From Amycolatopsis azurea DSM 43854 (GTDB taxonomy: Bacteria; Actinomycetota; Actinomycetes; Mycobacteriales; Pseudonocardiaceae): 64,000 nucleotides of DNA. A program made the position numbers and the translations under genes. A model generated the notes under the pieces. That model made no database searches. It was given only the letters and a program-made list of their open reading frames with translations, and was not told the DNA's origin. Positions within the stretch are counted from its first letter, which is position 1; each line of letters opens with the position of its first letter. The DNA lies in contig NZ_MUXN01000001.1 of assembly GCF_001995215.1 (NCBI RefSeq), positions 247,672-311,671 on the forward strand, in the 5' to 3' direction. Below are positions 53,707 through 63,934 of this stretch, piece by piece.

Positions 53707-54947
53707 GCGTCCGCGAACGCGGCGGATTGCTGCGCTCCAGGGATTTCCGGCTGCTGTGGACCGGCGAGACGACCAGTGTGCTCGGCAGTTCGATCGCCGT
53801 CGTCGCGCTGCCGCTCGTCGCGGTGGTCACCTTGCAGGCGAGCACTTTCGCGGTCGGGCTGCTGACCGCGGCCGCCTGGCTGCCCTGGCTGCTGATCGGC
53901 CTGCCCGCCGGCGCCTGGGTCGACCGGTGGCCGAAACGGCCGGTGATGCTGGCGTGCAACACCTTCTCCATGTTGGTGTTCCTGAGCGTTCCGGTCGCCG
54001 CGTGGTCCGGCCTGCTCACGATGACCCAGTTGCTCGTCGTCGCTTTGGCCGGCGGCACCGCGAAGGTCTTCTTCAACGTGGCCTACCGCGCGTACCTGCC
54101 TTCGCTGGTCGACAAGGAGCAACTCCAGGAAGCCAACGAGAAATTGCAGGGCAGCGAATCCGCCGCGCAGATCGGCGGACCCGGCCTCGCCGGTCTGCTG
54201 GCGCAGGGCTTCGGCGCGGTCACCGGAGTGCTCGCCGACGCCGTCAGTTTCGGGATCTCGGTGCTGTGCCTGCGATCCATCCGGTACCGCGAGCCCGCCC
54301 GCCCGGCCAAGGCGCGTTCGCGGCTGCGGGACGAGATCCGCGACGGCCTCACTTTCGTCGTCCACGACCGGTACTTGCGCGTCTTCGCGGTCTTCGGCGC
54401 GGTCTCGAACGTCGCGCTCATGGGCTACCAGTCGATCGAGGTCGTGTTCCTCGCCCGCGACCTCGGCGTGGGGCCGGGTGCCGTCGGGCTGGTGCTCGCC
54501 CTCGTCGGCGCGGGGGGCGTCTTCGGCGCCGCGTTGTCGGGCAAACTCGCCGCGCGGATCGGCACCGCGCGCGCTTTCGTGCTCTGCGAGGGTTTCGGAG
54601 CGTTGATGATGTTGCTGGGGCCGCTGGCGAACGGCGGCTGGGGGCTTGCCTACTTCGTCGTGGCCGGGTTCGCGCTCAGCGCCGGGGTCGTCGGCTCGAA
54701 CGTCCTCAACGCCACCTTCAAACAGCGCTACGTCCCGGCGGCGATGTTCGGCCGGGTCACCGCGAGCATGTCCGTGCTGAGCTTCGGCGCGATCGCGCTG
54801 GGCGGCCTGCTCGGCGGGCTCCTCGGGGAGCTCGCCGGAGTGCGGCAGACGCTGGGCCTGATGGCCGGGCTCGAAGTCGTCGCCGTCTTCGCCCTGCTGT
54901 TCACGCCGATCGGCCGCTGCCGCGACTTCCCCGCGGATCGCGTTTAG
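53703..54947 (+). CDS. MFS exporter (MFS_3/EntS-like)
   Basis: A 414-residue 12-helix transporter. It opens with LLRSRDFRLLWTGETTSVLG, the hallmark of the enterobactin-exporter-like MFS_3 group, with the motif A region at DRWPKRPVML (about 79-88). It is translated with the ArsR-type regulator. Substrate is likely a drug or siderophore-like molecule. The last codons form the left arm of the terminator hairpin. Confidence 0.88.
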   Translation: MSVRERGGLLRSRDFRLLWTGETTSVLGSSIAVVALPLVAVVTLQASTFAVGLLTAAAWLPWLLIGLPAGAWVDRWPKRPVMLACNTFSMLVFLSVPVAAWSGLLTMTQLLVVALAGGTAKVFFNVAYRAYLPSLVDKEQLQEANEKLQGSESAAQIGGPGLAGLLAQGFGAVTGVLADAVSFGISVLCLRSIRYREPARPAKARSRLRDEIRDGLTFVVHDRYLRVFAVFGAVSNVALMGYQSIEVVFLARDLGVGPGAVGLVLALVGAGGVFGAALSGKLAARIGTARAFVLCEGFGALMMLLGPLANGGWGLAYFVVAGFALSAGVVGSNVLNATFKQRYVPAAMFGRVTASMSVLSFGAIALGGLLGGLLGELAGVRQTLGLMAGLEVVAVFALLFTPIGRCRDFPADRV

Positions 54948-54971
54948 CCCGCTAAACGCGATCCGCGGGGC
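54930..54971. terminator. 20-bp palindrome across the MFS stop codon
   Basis: CCCCGCGGATCGCGTTTAGC (54930-54949) is followed by two bases and its perfect reverse complement (54952-54971). The TAG inside the left arm is the MFS stop codon, and the right arm ends 8 bp before the convergent moeA stop. It can end transcripts from both sides. Confidence 0.9.
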
Positions 54972-54978
54972 CGGGAAG

Positions 54979-56172
54979 TCAGAGGAGCAGGACAGTCACT
55001 TCGTCGCCCTGCTCCACCGAGTCGACGTCCTCCGGCAGCACGATCAGGCAGTTCGCCTGCGTGAACGAAGCCAGCAGATGCGATCCCGGCCCGCCGCGCG
55101 GTCCGACTATCCCGGTGACCTCGCCCTCGGAATGCGTGTAGAAGCCCCTCCGGAACTGACGCCGCCCGGCGGGGGACTTCATCGCCTCGGTCAGCCGGGC
55201 CCGCACCTTCTGCCGGTCGACACCCGTGTGCCCCATCGCCGCGAGCAACGCCGGCCGCAGGAACGCTTCGAACGAGACGAGCACGCTCACCGGGTTCCCC
55301 GGCAGCGTCACCACCGGCACGCCGTTCCACCGTCCGCAGCCCTGCGGCCCGCCCGGCTGCATCGCGATCTTCCGGAACTCCACGCCCTGTCCGGTCAGCG
55401 CGTCCTTCACCACTTCGTACGCGCCCGCGCTGACCCCGCCCGAGGTCACCAGCAGATCGACGTCCGCCAGCCGCGGCTCGATCACCGCGCGGAACTCGGC
55501 CACGTCGTCGACGACACTGCGCACGACGTCGGCCTCGCAGCCGAGCGAGCGGATCGCGGACGCCAGCATGATGCTGTTCGACTCGTAGATCTGCCCGTGC
55601 CGCAAGGGTTCCGGCGCGTCGACGAGTTCGGTCCCGGTGGACACGACGAGCACTTTCAGCGGCTTGTACACGGGGACCTCGGCGAGCCCGACGGCCGCCG
55701 CGAGCCCCAGTTGCGCCGGGCCCAGCACCGTCCCCGCCGAGAGCGCCACCGTGCCCTCGACGACGTCTTCGCCTCGACGCCGGATGTGCGCGCCCGGGAC
55801 AGCCGTCCTGAGAATCCGGACGTCCGTCACGCCACCGTCCGTGTGCTCCACCATCACCACCGCGTCGGCGCCGGGCGGCAACGGGGCGCCGGTCATGATC
55901 CGGTGAGCGGTACCCGGCTCCAGCTTCGCGATCTCGATCCGGCCCGCGGGGATGTCGTCGGCGACCGGCAACGTCACCGGAGTTTCGGCGATGTCCTCGG
56001 CGCGGACGGCGTACCCGTCCATCGCGGAGTTGTCGAACGGCGGCAGCGAAACCCCCGCGAGGACGTCCTCGGCCAGGACGAGCCCGGCGGCGGAGGCGAG
56101 CGGGAGGCGGAGGACTGGGGCGTTTCCGAGCAGGCCGGTGACGGTCTCACGGTGGGCGTCGACGGAGATCAC
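54979..56172 (-). CDS. moeA: Molybdopterin molybdotransferase
   Basis: A 397-residue enzyme that inserts molybdate into adenylated molybdopterin. Features: FDNSAMDGYAVRAED (about 45-59), IMTGAPLPPGADAVV, the MoCF-domain motif STGTEL and TSGGVSAG, and LPGNPVSVLVSFE. GTG 56172 is chosen because GGGAGG stands 9 bases upstream and the family N-terminus follows. It corresponds to moeA2 (Rv0438c) after psd in mycobacteria. No other molybdenum-cofactor gene is in the window. Confidence 0.93.
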   Translation of the reverse strand: MISVDAHRETVTGLLGNAPVLRLPLASAAGLVLAEDVLAGVSLPPFDNSAMDGYAVRAEDIAETPVTLPVADDIPAGRIEIAKLEPGTAHRIMTGAPLPPGADAVVMVEHTDGGVTDVRILRTAVPGAHIRRRGEDVVEGTVALSAGTVLGPAQLGLAAAVGLAEVPVYKPLKVLVVSTGTELVDAPEPLRHGQIYESNSIMLASAIRSLGCEADVVRSVVDDVAEFRAVIEPRLADVDLLVTSGGVSAGAYEVVKDALTGQGVEFRKIAMQPGGPQGCGRWNGVPVVTLPGNPVSVLVSFEAFLRPALLAAMGHTGVDRQKVRARLTEAMKSPAGRRQFRRGFYTHSEGEVTGIVGPRGGPGSHLLASFTQANCLIVLPEDVDSVEQGDEVTVLLL

Positions 56173-56247
56173 CGGACCATCCTCCCGCCTCGGGCCCCGC
56201 ATGCAAGACTCTGCGCGTCACAACGAACCACCCGGGGAGAAGAAGAC

Positions 56248-56925
56248 ATGCAGGTTCAGATCCGTCACCAGCCGTCGTTCGCGGTGGCGAGGCTCATGCT
56301 GGCGCCCGGTGAACCGGCGCAGGTGGAGTCCGGCGCGATGATGGCGACGAGCTACGGCGTGCAGGTCCAGTCCCAGGCGCAGGGCGGCATCATGAAGGGC
56401 CTCGGCCGCGCCTTCCTCTCCGGTGAGTCCTTCTTCATCTCCACCTACACCGCCCCGCAGAACGGCGGCTGGGTCGACGTCGCCGCGAACCTGCCGGGCG
56501 ACATGCAGGTCATCAACCTCGACGGCCGCACCGGCTGGTGCGTCACCCGCGGCTCCTGGCTCGCGTCCTCCCACAGCGTGCAGACCGAGACCAAATGGGG
56601 CGGGCTCAAGAACCTCGTCGGCGGCGAGGGCGGCTTCCTCACCCACGCGACGGGACAGGGCCCGCTGGTCGTGGCCTGCTACGGCGCGCTGGAGACGGTC
56701 ACCCTCCAGCAGGGCGAGGTGATCACCATCGACACCGGGCACGTCGTCGCGTTCGCCGACACCGTCCAGTACCAGATCCGCAAGGTCGCCACGGGCGTCA
56801 TCCAGTCGATGAAGAGCGGTGAAGGCCTCGTCTTCGACTTCGCCGGGCCGGGCCAGCTGCTCACCCAGACCCGCAACCCGTCGGCGCTGTCCGCCTGGGT
56901 GATCGCCCAGGTCCCCTCCCGCTGA
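56248..56925 (+). CDS. AIM24-family protein 1
   Basis: A 225-residue protein of the AIM24/TIM-barrel-unrelated beta-helix family (DUF124). It opens VQIRHQPSFAVARLMLAPGE; the conserved GRAFLSGESFF and FVTHATGQGPL-type segments are present. It is followed 4 bases later by a shorter paralogue. Bacterial members are linked to tellurite or stress regulons, but the function is unknown. Start ATG follows GGGGAGAAGAAG. Confidence 0.82.
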   Translation: MQVQIRHQPSFAVARLMLAPGEPAQVESGAMMATSYGVQVQSQAQGGIMKGLGRAFLSGESFFISTYTAPQNGGWVDVAANLPGDMQVINLDGRTGWCVTRGSWLASSHSVQTETKWGGLKNLVGGEGGFLTHATGQGPLVVACYGALETVTLQQGEVITIDTGHVVAFADTVQYQIRKVATGVIQSMKSGEGLVFDFAGPGQLLTQTRNPSALSAWVIAQVPSR

Positions 56926-56929
56926 GCGC

Positions 56930-57553
56930 ATGCGCGTCCAGACGAGGCACACCCCGAACTTCGGGGTCGCACGCGTGCTGCTGTCCCCCGGCGAGGCCGT
57001 CCAGGCCGCCGGGGACACCATGCTGGCCAGCAGCTTCGGCATCACCGAAACCGTGCCCGCGCGCGGCGGTTCCCGGGCGGGCAAGGCCGCGCCCTCGGTG
57101 TTCAACGCGCCCGAGGGCGGCGGCTGGATCGACTTCGCGCCGCTGACCGCCGGAGACGTCTACCCGCTGGAGTTCACCGGCGGCGCGGGCTGGTGCGTGA
57201 GCCGGGACGCGATCCTCGCCCGGCCGGCGACCATCCGGCAGGACCCCGGCTGGGCGCCGCTGCAGAAGCTCTTCGGCGCGGATTCCGGCTTCCTGGAGCA
57301 CTACAGCGGGAGCGGCCCGCTCGTGCTGGCCGCGCAGGGCCCTGTCGACGCCTTCGAGCTCACCGCGGGCGAACTCGTCACCGTGCGGCCGGACTTCCTG
57401 CTGGCGTATCCGGACACCGTGCAGTGCCGTCTCCGCGCGGTGGACCAGTCCGGTCCGCAGTCGGTCCGCACCGGCGAAGGGCTCGCCCTGGACTTCGCAG
57501 GCCCAGGACGCGTCCTCGTGCAAGCGCGCAATAGGCGTCTTTCTCGCGGGTGA
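56930..57553 (+). CDS. AIM24-family protein 2
   Basis: A 207-residue paralogue of the upstream gene (shared VQTRHTPNFGVARVLLSPGE start and FLEHYSGSGPLVL segment) but with a changed middle (PARGGSRAGKAAPSVFNAP), so the two probably form a hetero-oligomer or have split functions. The ATG is 4 bases after the first stop. A local duplication is the simplest origin. Confidence 0.8.
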   Translation: MRVQTRHTPNFGVARVLLSPGEAVQAAGDTMLASSFGITETVPARGGSRAGKAAPSVFNAPEGGGWIDFAPLTAGDVYPLEFTGGAGWCVSRDAILARPATIRQDPGWAPLQKLFGADSGFLEHYSGSGPLVLAAQGPVDAFELTAGELVTVRPDFLLAYPDTVQCRLRAVDQSGPQSVRTGEGLALDFAGPGRVLVQARNRRLSRG

Positions 57554-57667
57554 CCTTGGGACGAATTGAGCATTGCCGCCGCCGGTAATTCGGGTAGCGT
57601 GAACTGCACTTCAAACCGCCGTCCGGGGCAGACAGGGGTGGCGGGTCCCGTGCTGAGGGAGGGCGCC

Positions 57668-57874
57668 GTGGCAGTCGGCACCGTCAAGTGGTTCAACTCG
57701 GAGAAGGGCTACGGATTCATCGAATCCACTGAGGGGCCCGACGTCTTCGTCCACTACTCGGCCATTCAGGCCGATGGATTCCGGACGCTCGACGAGGGCG
57801 ATCGCGTGGAATTCGAAGTCCAGTCCGGCCGTGACGGGCGGAGTCAGGCGGCGGACGTACGCAAGGTCTCGTAG
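57668..57874 (+). CDS. Cold-shock domain protein
   Basis: A 68-residue OB-fold RNA chaperone with RNP1 KGYGFI (13-18) and RNP2 VFVHY (26-30) intact. The start GTG 67668-type frame is fixed by the family N-terminus AVGTVKWFN, placing it at 57668 with GAGGGAGGG upstream. A leader of about 110 bp separates it from the AIM24 gene and may carry its own regulation. Constitutive CspA-like proteins of this kind bind single-stranded RNA or DNA. Confidence 0.93.
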   Translation: MAVGTVKWFNSEKGYGFIESTEGPDVFVHYSAIQADGFRTLDEGDRVEFEVQSGRDGRSQAADVRKVS

Positions 57875-57929
57875 AGGACTTCGGGCGACCCCCGGCGGCT
57901 TCGGGAACTGGCGCGTTAGGCTGCGCTGC

Positions 57930-59381
57930 GTGACAGGCGATGAGTCGGGGGACCTGACCGGTCGCCGGCTGGGCAACTACCGCATCGACGGTGTGCTCGG
58001 CAAGGGCGGCATGAGCGTGACCTACAAGGCCACGGACGTGCGGCTCGGACGCAAGGTGGCACTGAAGGTCATCGGTGATCACCTCGGGGCCGACGCCGAG
58101 TTCCGCGAACGCTTCGTCGACGAGGCGCGGAACACGTCCGCGATCGACCATGCCAACGTCGTGCCCTTGTACGACTTCGGCGAGCTCGAAGGCATGCTCT
58201 ACATCGCCATGCGGATGGTCGACGGCGGGGACCTCGCCGGGCTGATCTCCGGTGGACCGATCGCGCCCGCCCGCGCGCTGACCATGCTCGACCAGGTCGC
58301 CGACGCGCTCGACACCCTGCACAACCGGGGTCTCGTGCATCTCGACGTCAAACCGGCGAACGTCCTGGTCACCAGCAAGGAGACCTCCCGCGAGCACGTC
58401 TACGTCGCCGACTTCGGCCTGACCCGCCGCGGCGCCACCGGGCACCGGACCCGCGGCGGCGACTTCCTCGGCTCGCCGACGTACGCGGCCCCCGAGCACC
58501 TGCGCGGTGAGCCGCTCGACGGCCGCACCGACCAGTACGCGCTCACCTGTGTCCTCTACGCCTGCCTGACCGGCAGCCCGCCCTTCAAGGGCGACGTGCA
58601 GACCGTCATCAAGGGGCATCTGAACGGCGAGCCCCCGGCCATCTCGCGGATCGTCGGCCTCCCGGCGGGCATCGACGAGGTCGTCCGGAAGGGAATGGCG
58701 AAGAATCCCGCCGATCGCTACCCGAACTGTGTTGAGATGATCGCGGCCGCCAGGCGTGCCCTGGGGCCGCTGGCGACTTCGACCGAGCCCCCGGGCCCGC
58801 CAGGGCAGGCGGCGGCCGCGACCGTCCAGCAGGCGGTACCGCAGCAAGCGCCACGGCAGAACACGCCGCCACAGGGAGAGGGGGGCCCCGTGCACCCGTA
58901 CGGAGGACAGCAGCCCGGCTACGGCCAGCAGGGACCCGGACCGCAGGGTCTCCCGCCGCAAGGCCCGCCGCCCGGTTACGGCCCGCCGCCCCAGCAGGGC
59001 GGTTTCCAGCAGGGTGGCTACCAGCAAGGACCGCCCCCGGGCTACGGCCCGCCGCCGCAACAGGGCGGCTTCCAGCAGCAGGGCGGATTCCAGCAGGGCC
59101 CGCCGCCGGGTTACGGCCCGCCGCCCCAGCAGCAGGGCGGCTTCCAGCAGCAGCCCAAGAAGGGCGGCGGCGCCAAGTGGATCTGGATCATCGTCGGCGT
59201 CCTCGTGGTCGCGGGCGCGATCGTCGCCGCGATCTTCATCTTCGGTGATTCGAACAGCGGCAACGGCCCGCAGACCACCGCGCCGAACATCCCGGTCGGT
59301 CCCGGCAACTCGCAGTCGCAGGCTCCGGGGTCGTCGGCCAAGGCTCCGCCGACGTCGATCTCGATCAAGCCGAGCAACTGA
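57930..59381 (+). CDS. PknB-type Ser/Thr kinase with HLD catalytic loop and PQG-repeat linker
   Basis: A 483-residue membrane kinase. Kinase domain 17-285: glycine loop GKGGMS, Lys46 (VALKVI), catalytic loop H137-L138-D139-VKPAN, DFG at 161-163 and APE at 188-190. All phosphotransfer residues are present, but the usual HRD arginine is Leu, making it a non-RD kinase. Then a Pro/Gln/Gly repeat linker (about 315-412), one membrane helix (about 415-437) and a short Thr/Ser-rich external tail without PASTA domains. GTG 57930 is the start. Substrates are unknown. Confidence 0.9.
   Translation: MTGDESGDLTGRRLGNYRIDGVLGKGGMSVTYKATDVRLGRKVALKVIGDHLGADAEFRERFVDEARNTSAIDHANVVPLYDFGELEGMLYIAMRMVDGGDLAGLISGGPIAPARALTMLDQVADALDTLHNRGLVHLDVKPANVLVTSKETSREHVYVADFGLTRRGATGHRTRGGDFLGSPTYAAPEHLRGEPLDGRTDQYALTCVLYACLTGSPPFKGDVQTVIKGHLNGEPPAISRIVGLPAGIDEVVRKGMAKNPADRYPNCVEMIAAARRALGPLATSTEPPGPPGQAAAATVQQAVPQQAPRQNTPPQGEGGPVHPYGGQQPGYGQQGPGPQGLPPQGPPPGYGPPPQQGGFQQGGYQQGPPPGYGPPPQQGGFQQQGGFQQGPPPGYGPPPQQQGGFQQQPKKGGGAKWIWIIVGVLVVAGAIVAAIFIFGDSNSGNGPQTTAPNIPVGPGNSQSQAPGSSAKAPPTSISIKPSN
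58960..59150 (+). repeat. In-frame PQG-rich repeats inside the kinase gene
   Basis: The segment G-P-P-P-G-Y-G-P-P-P-Q-Q is coded three times with intervening GGFQQ units of varied length. The DNA repeats (around GGCCCGCCGCCCCAGCAG) are near-identical, so slippage could change the linker length. Confidence 0.8.
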
Positions 59382-59595
59382 ACTGATCGAAGCCGGCAGG
59401 TGTCGGTGGGCTCGGCCACAAGGTCTTCGGAGGGCGCCCGCGCCCGACGGAGACTTCATCCGCGCGCCGTCCTTCGGGCCGGAGGCCCACTCAAACCTGA
59501 TGGGCGGGCCCTGTCACGCTTCCGGCTGTCAAGACTCGGAGCCGCCCGTCCGGCAGGTTTGGGTCAGCGCGCGGCATAGACACTGACCTGCGGTT
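59382..59595. other. Spacer upstream of the groEL control region
   Basis: Non-coding. It holds repeat G copy 2 (59445-59490) and a GC-rich segment with TGATGGGCGGGCCC. I see no supported ORF. Confidence 0.4.
59445..59490 (-). repeat. Dispersed repeat G, copy 2
   Basis: Read on the minus strand it begins GTGGGCCTCCGGCCCGAA and continues through GGCGCGCGG and TGAAGTCTCC, matching copy 1 at 15217-15265 except for a few substitutions and two small gaps. It is in inverted orientation to copy 1. Confidence 0.65.
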
Positions 59596-59657
59596 CTTGC
59601 ACTCGACCCTGGAGAGTGCTAAACACGGCATTGGCACTCGACGCCGTCGAGTGCCAG
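59596..59657. promoter_or_regulatory. Two CIRCE elements (HrcA operators) of groEL
   Basis: CTTGCACTC-N9-GAGTGCTAA at 59596-59622 and TTGGCACTC-N9-GAGTGCCAG at 59631-59657 both match TTAGCACTC-N9-GAGTGCTAA with few changes. The inner GCACTC/GAGTGC is perfect in both. They lie about 165-225 bp before groEL, implying a leader and repression by HrcA at normal temperature. Confidence 0.93.
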
Positions 59658-59713
59658 GCAGGCGGTCACCGACCGCCCGCCTGAAGGTCGGGACGGTGAG
59701 GCCGCACCCTTGA

Positions 59714-61450
<1,737 letters not shown>

Positions 61451-61473
61451 GTTCGAGCCCGTAACACCGGAAA

Positions 61474-61503
61474 GCCCGGACGCGCCTCGCGCGTCCGGGC
61501 TTT
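61474..61503 (+). terminator. groEL terminator
   Basis: GCCCGGACGCGC (61474-61485) pairs perfectly with GCGCGTCCGGGC (61489-61500) around CTC and is followed by TTTTCCTTT. It stands 24 bp after the groEL stop codon. Confidence 0.92.
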
Positions 61504-61538
61504 TCCTTTGCCCGGAGGGTGGTGTGGGCGCGGGCCAA

Positions 61539-61593
61539 GTCCGTGAAGGCCTCCTTGAGGGACTCTGGGTCCCTCAAGGAGGCCTTCACGGAC
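61539..61593. repeat. GTCCGTGAAGGCCTCCTTGA palindrome (family B, copy 2)
   Basis: 25-bp perfect arms around TCTGG, identical to the copy at 39866-39920 over all 55 bases. It lies between the groEL terminator and family A copy 3 in the 315-bp convergent gap. Confidence 0.95.
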
Positions 61594-61616
61594 TAGCACT
61601 GGGGCGGGGGCCCGGA

Positions 61617-61675
61617 GGTGTTGCGAAAGCCACTTTCGCAACGTTGAAGGTTGCGAAAGTGGCTTTCGCAACACC
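61617..61675. repeat. GCCACTTTCGCAAC palindrome (family A, copy 3)
   Basis: 26-bp arms (61617-61642 and 61650-61675) around GTTGAAG. With the groEL terminator and family B copy 2 it makes three consecutive hairpins between groEL and the convergent hypothetical gene. Confidence 0.93.
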
Positions 61676-61765
61676 GGGGCCGACGTAGGACGAGCGACTT
61701 GAACACGCCACCTTTGCCTTACCCCGCAACAGAACGGCCAGAAACACTCACGACCCCCGCTGGGC

Positions 61766-63412
61766 CTAGCCGTCTATCTGGTACTCCTCGCCGTCCTTCT
61801 TCCGGTCCTTCTCGTACGGGTTGAGGGAGTTCGGCTCTTCGGGCTTCCGCGGTTCGAGGCCGCTCCGGTCGGTGCCCTCGGCCTCCTTGCCCGGATCTTC
61901 CCGTTCCGTGGTCTCCGGGTTGGGGTCGATCCTGCCCCGGTTCTTGGCGATCCCCTCGTTCTTCCAGTCCTTGAGGAGTTCCTGGAGGATCGCCTTCTTT
62001 TCGGCGTCGGTGTTCGCGTAGGCCTCGGCGGCCTTCATGACCTGTTCGCCCGCCAGCAGGAACCGCGCGCAGGCTGTCCTCATGAACTGTTCGAGGGCGT
62101 CACGGATCTCCAGGGTCGTGTCGTCACCCGTGCACGTCGCCCAGTCACGGCCGGAGAGGTGCCGGTCGGCCGCGTCCGCCGCCATGAGTGTCCGCAGTTG
62201 CGCCGAATAGGACTCGGCCGCGTCGAAACAGGCTTTCGCGATGTCCATGACGAACTTGAGGTCGACCTCGAACCGTCGTTTTTCGGGCCTGCCCGTCGCG
62301 GAGTTCGCGGTGAGGTCGTAGAGCTCCAGGTTGAAGCTGTGTACCTCGGCGATCGCCCGCTGCAGCCGGGTCACGTCCGCGGTGAAGTCCTCTTCGAGGG
62401 TGTCCAGCGCGACGTGCTGCTCGTGGAGCGAGGTGTCCAGCCCCTGCAAGATGTCCTGGAGGCTCATGGCGTTGCGCGTCTCGGTCATCTCCTGGGCGAT
62501 GCCGCCGAGGTAGCCGAGCAGGCCGAGGGCGGTACCGATCGGCGACATGACCTTGCCGAGCTCCTTCGAAAGGCTCGTGACCACCCCGAGGGTCGATCGC
62601 ACGCGATCGAGGGTGTCCATCTTGTCGCCCAGATCGAAGGTCTTGACGGTGATCTTCTCGTCGAGTTTCGGGGTGGCCCAGGATATGCAGCGGATGATGT
62701 TGCGGCGAGTCGCCTCGATGGTCGTGGCACGGGTGGAGTACAGGGTCGCCAGGCTGGCGAGCACGAGCGACTGGTTCTGCAGGGTCGGTGCCACGGAGGC
62801 GAAGAACCCGGCTTTGAAGGTCGCGGCGGCCAGTCCGGTCCATCCGGTGAACCACAGCTGTTCCTCACCAGTCCGGCCTGCCAGCCACTGGACGTTCTCG
62901 ACGACCTCGCGCTGTCCGAGCAGGCTGGTCACGTTCCGTTCCGTGTCCTCGAAGCCCAGGTTGCCCGCGACCTTGAGGTAGGTGTCGTGGGCGGCCTCGA
63001 GCTTCGCGAGGTCGGGTCCTTCCAGTTGCGGGACGAACTTGGCGACCTCCTGCCGCCGGTTCCAGGCCAGCCGCTCGATCTGCGCCAGGTTCCGTTCGAC
63101 ATGGCACTCGATGTCGTTCCCGGTCTGGGGGTTGTGCCCGTCGCAGTGGACCTCCCGGAAGCTGCCGTTCATGCCGTCCTCGACCCACGTGAGGAACCCG
63201 CAGAAGTCCTCGGAGCCCGACAGATGCCCGTACGCCTCCGGGGGCCACTGCCAGGCCCAGGATTCCGTCGAGCACGGCACGGCGGGCGAAAGGTGGATCA
63301 TGGCGTCGACGGCGTCTTCCATCCAGCGCTTGGTGAGCGCCTTGTGGAAGTCGTTCAGTGCTTCTTCCAGCATCCTCTTGTATTCGCTGAGGCTGAGGTA
63401 CTTGCCGGCCAT
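61766..63412 (-). CDS. Large helical protein of unknown function
   Basis: A 548-residue protein I cannot assign. The N-terminal 120 residues contain five cysteines and many Trp (near 40-80: WAWQWPPEAYG, CGFLTWVEDG), followed by long helices. A weakly hydrophobic stretch (about 195-225) and a Gly-rich helix (IGTALGLLGYLGGIAQ, near 300) precede a second helical domain. The last 65 residues are disordered and highly charged (many Glu, Lys, Pro). There is no signal peptide. A type VII-secreted or membrane-associated protein is one possibility but no motif proves it. ATG 63412 opens MAGKYLSLSEYKRML. Confidence 0.7.
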   Translation of the reverse strand: MAGKYLSLSEYKRMLEEALNDFHKALTKRWMEDAVDAMIHLSPAVPCSTESWAWQWPPEAYGHLSGSEDFCGFLTWVEDGMNGSFREVHCDGHNPQTGNDIECHVERNLAQIERLAWNRRQEVAKFVPQLEGPDLAKLEAAHDTYLKVAGNLGFEDTERNVTSLLGQREVVENVQWLAGRTGEEQLWFTGWTGLAAATFKAGFFASVAPTLQNQSLVLASLATLYSTRATTIEATRRNIIRCISWATPKLDEKITVKTFDLGDKMDTLDRVRSTLGVVTSLSKELGKVMSPIGTALGLLGYLGGIAQEMTETRNAMSLQDILQGLDTSLHEQHVALDTLEEDFTADVTRLQRAIAEVHSFNLELYDLTANSATGRPEKRRFEVDLKFVMDIAKACFDAAESYSAQLRTLMAADAADRHLSGRDWATCTGDDTTLEIRDALEQFMRTACARFLLAGEQVMKAAEAYANTDAEKKAILQELLKDWKNEGIAKNRGRIDPNPETTEREDPGKEAEGTDRSGLEPRKPEEPNSLNPYEKDRKKDGEEYQIDG

Positions 63413-63495
63413 GGAGGCCCCCGCTTCCCGCTCCCTGTGACAAAGTCGAGGGAAGTGTAACGACGAAAGCGGGATCGCGCGCCCGAACCCGGAAA

Positions 63496-63535
63496 CACGA
63501 AAGGCCCGGACATCCCCATGTCCGGGCCTTTCGTG
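63496..63535. terminator. 18-bp hairpin before the hypothetical gene
   Basis: CACGAAAGGCCCGGACAT (63496-63513) pairs perfectly with 63518-63535 around CCCC. It lies downstream of the minus-strand pspC gene (ends 63593) and upstream of the minus-strand 548-residue gene, so it should end pspC transcription. Confidence 0.85.
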
Positions 63536-63592
63536 CATCCCCCTGCCCCCTGGGCGGACGCCGCGTCCCCTGCGCGCGGCGTCCGCCCTCGA

Positions 63593-63817
63593 TCAGGATT
63601 CGCCCGGCTGCTCCGGAGTCAGGAGCCAAGCGGCGGCGTAGAGCGGGATCGCGAATCCGGCGGTGAAGAAGACGCCCGCCACGAGGGCGATGCGCAGGAT
63701 CGCGGCGTCGACGCCGAGGTAGGCGGCCCAGCCGCCGGCGACGCCCGCGAGCATCTTGTCGGTCCGGCTGCGGTAGAGCTTCTTGGTGGCCTGGGGGGTG
63801 TACACGCTGTTCGTCAT
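63593..63817 (-). CDS. PspC-domain protein
   Basis: A 74-residue protein with the PspC signature KKLYRSRTDKMLAGVAGGWAAYLGVD (read in two parts, about 12-37) and one membrane hairpin at 38-66. Small PspC proteins act in envelope-stress response; in actinobacteria they are often next to a PspC-domain histidine kinase and LuxR regulator. The divergent ORF at the window end could be such a partner but is too short to tell. Confidence 0.88.
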   Translation of the reverse strand: MTNSVYTPQATKKLYRSRTDKMLAGVAGGWAAYLGVDAAILRIALVAGVFFTAGFAIPLYAAAWLLTPEQPGES

Positions 63818-63934
63818 GGCTCAATGTTCGCCCGGGACCGACCCTTGGCACATCGGGGAACGGCCCTGGGACGACCCTGGAATCCGACCCTGAGAGACCC
63901 GAAAACCGGATGACCGGCGGGTGTCGTCGCCGGT

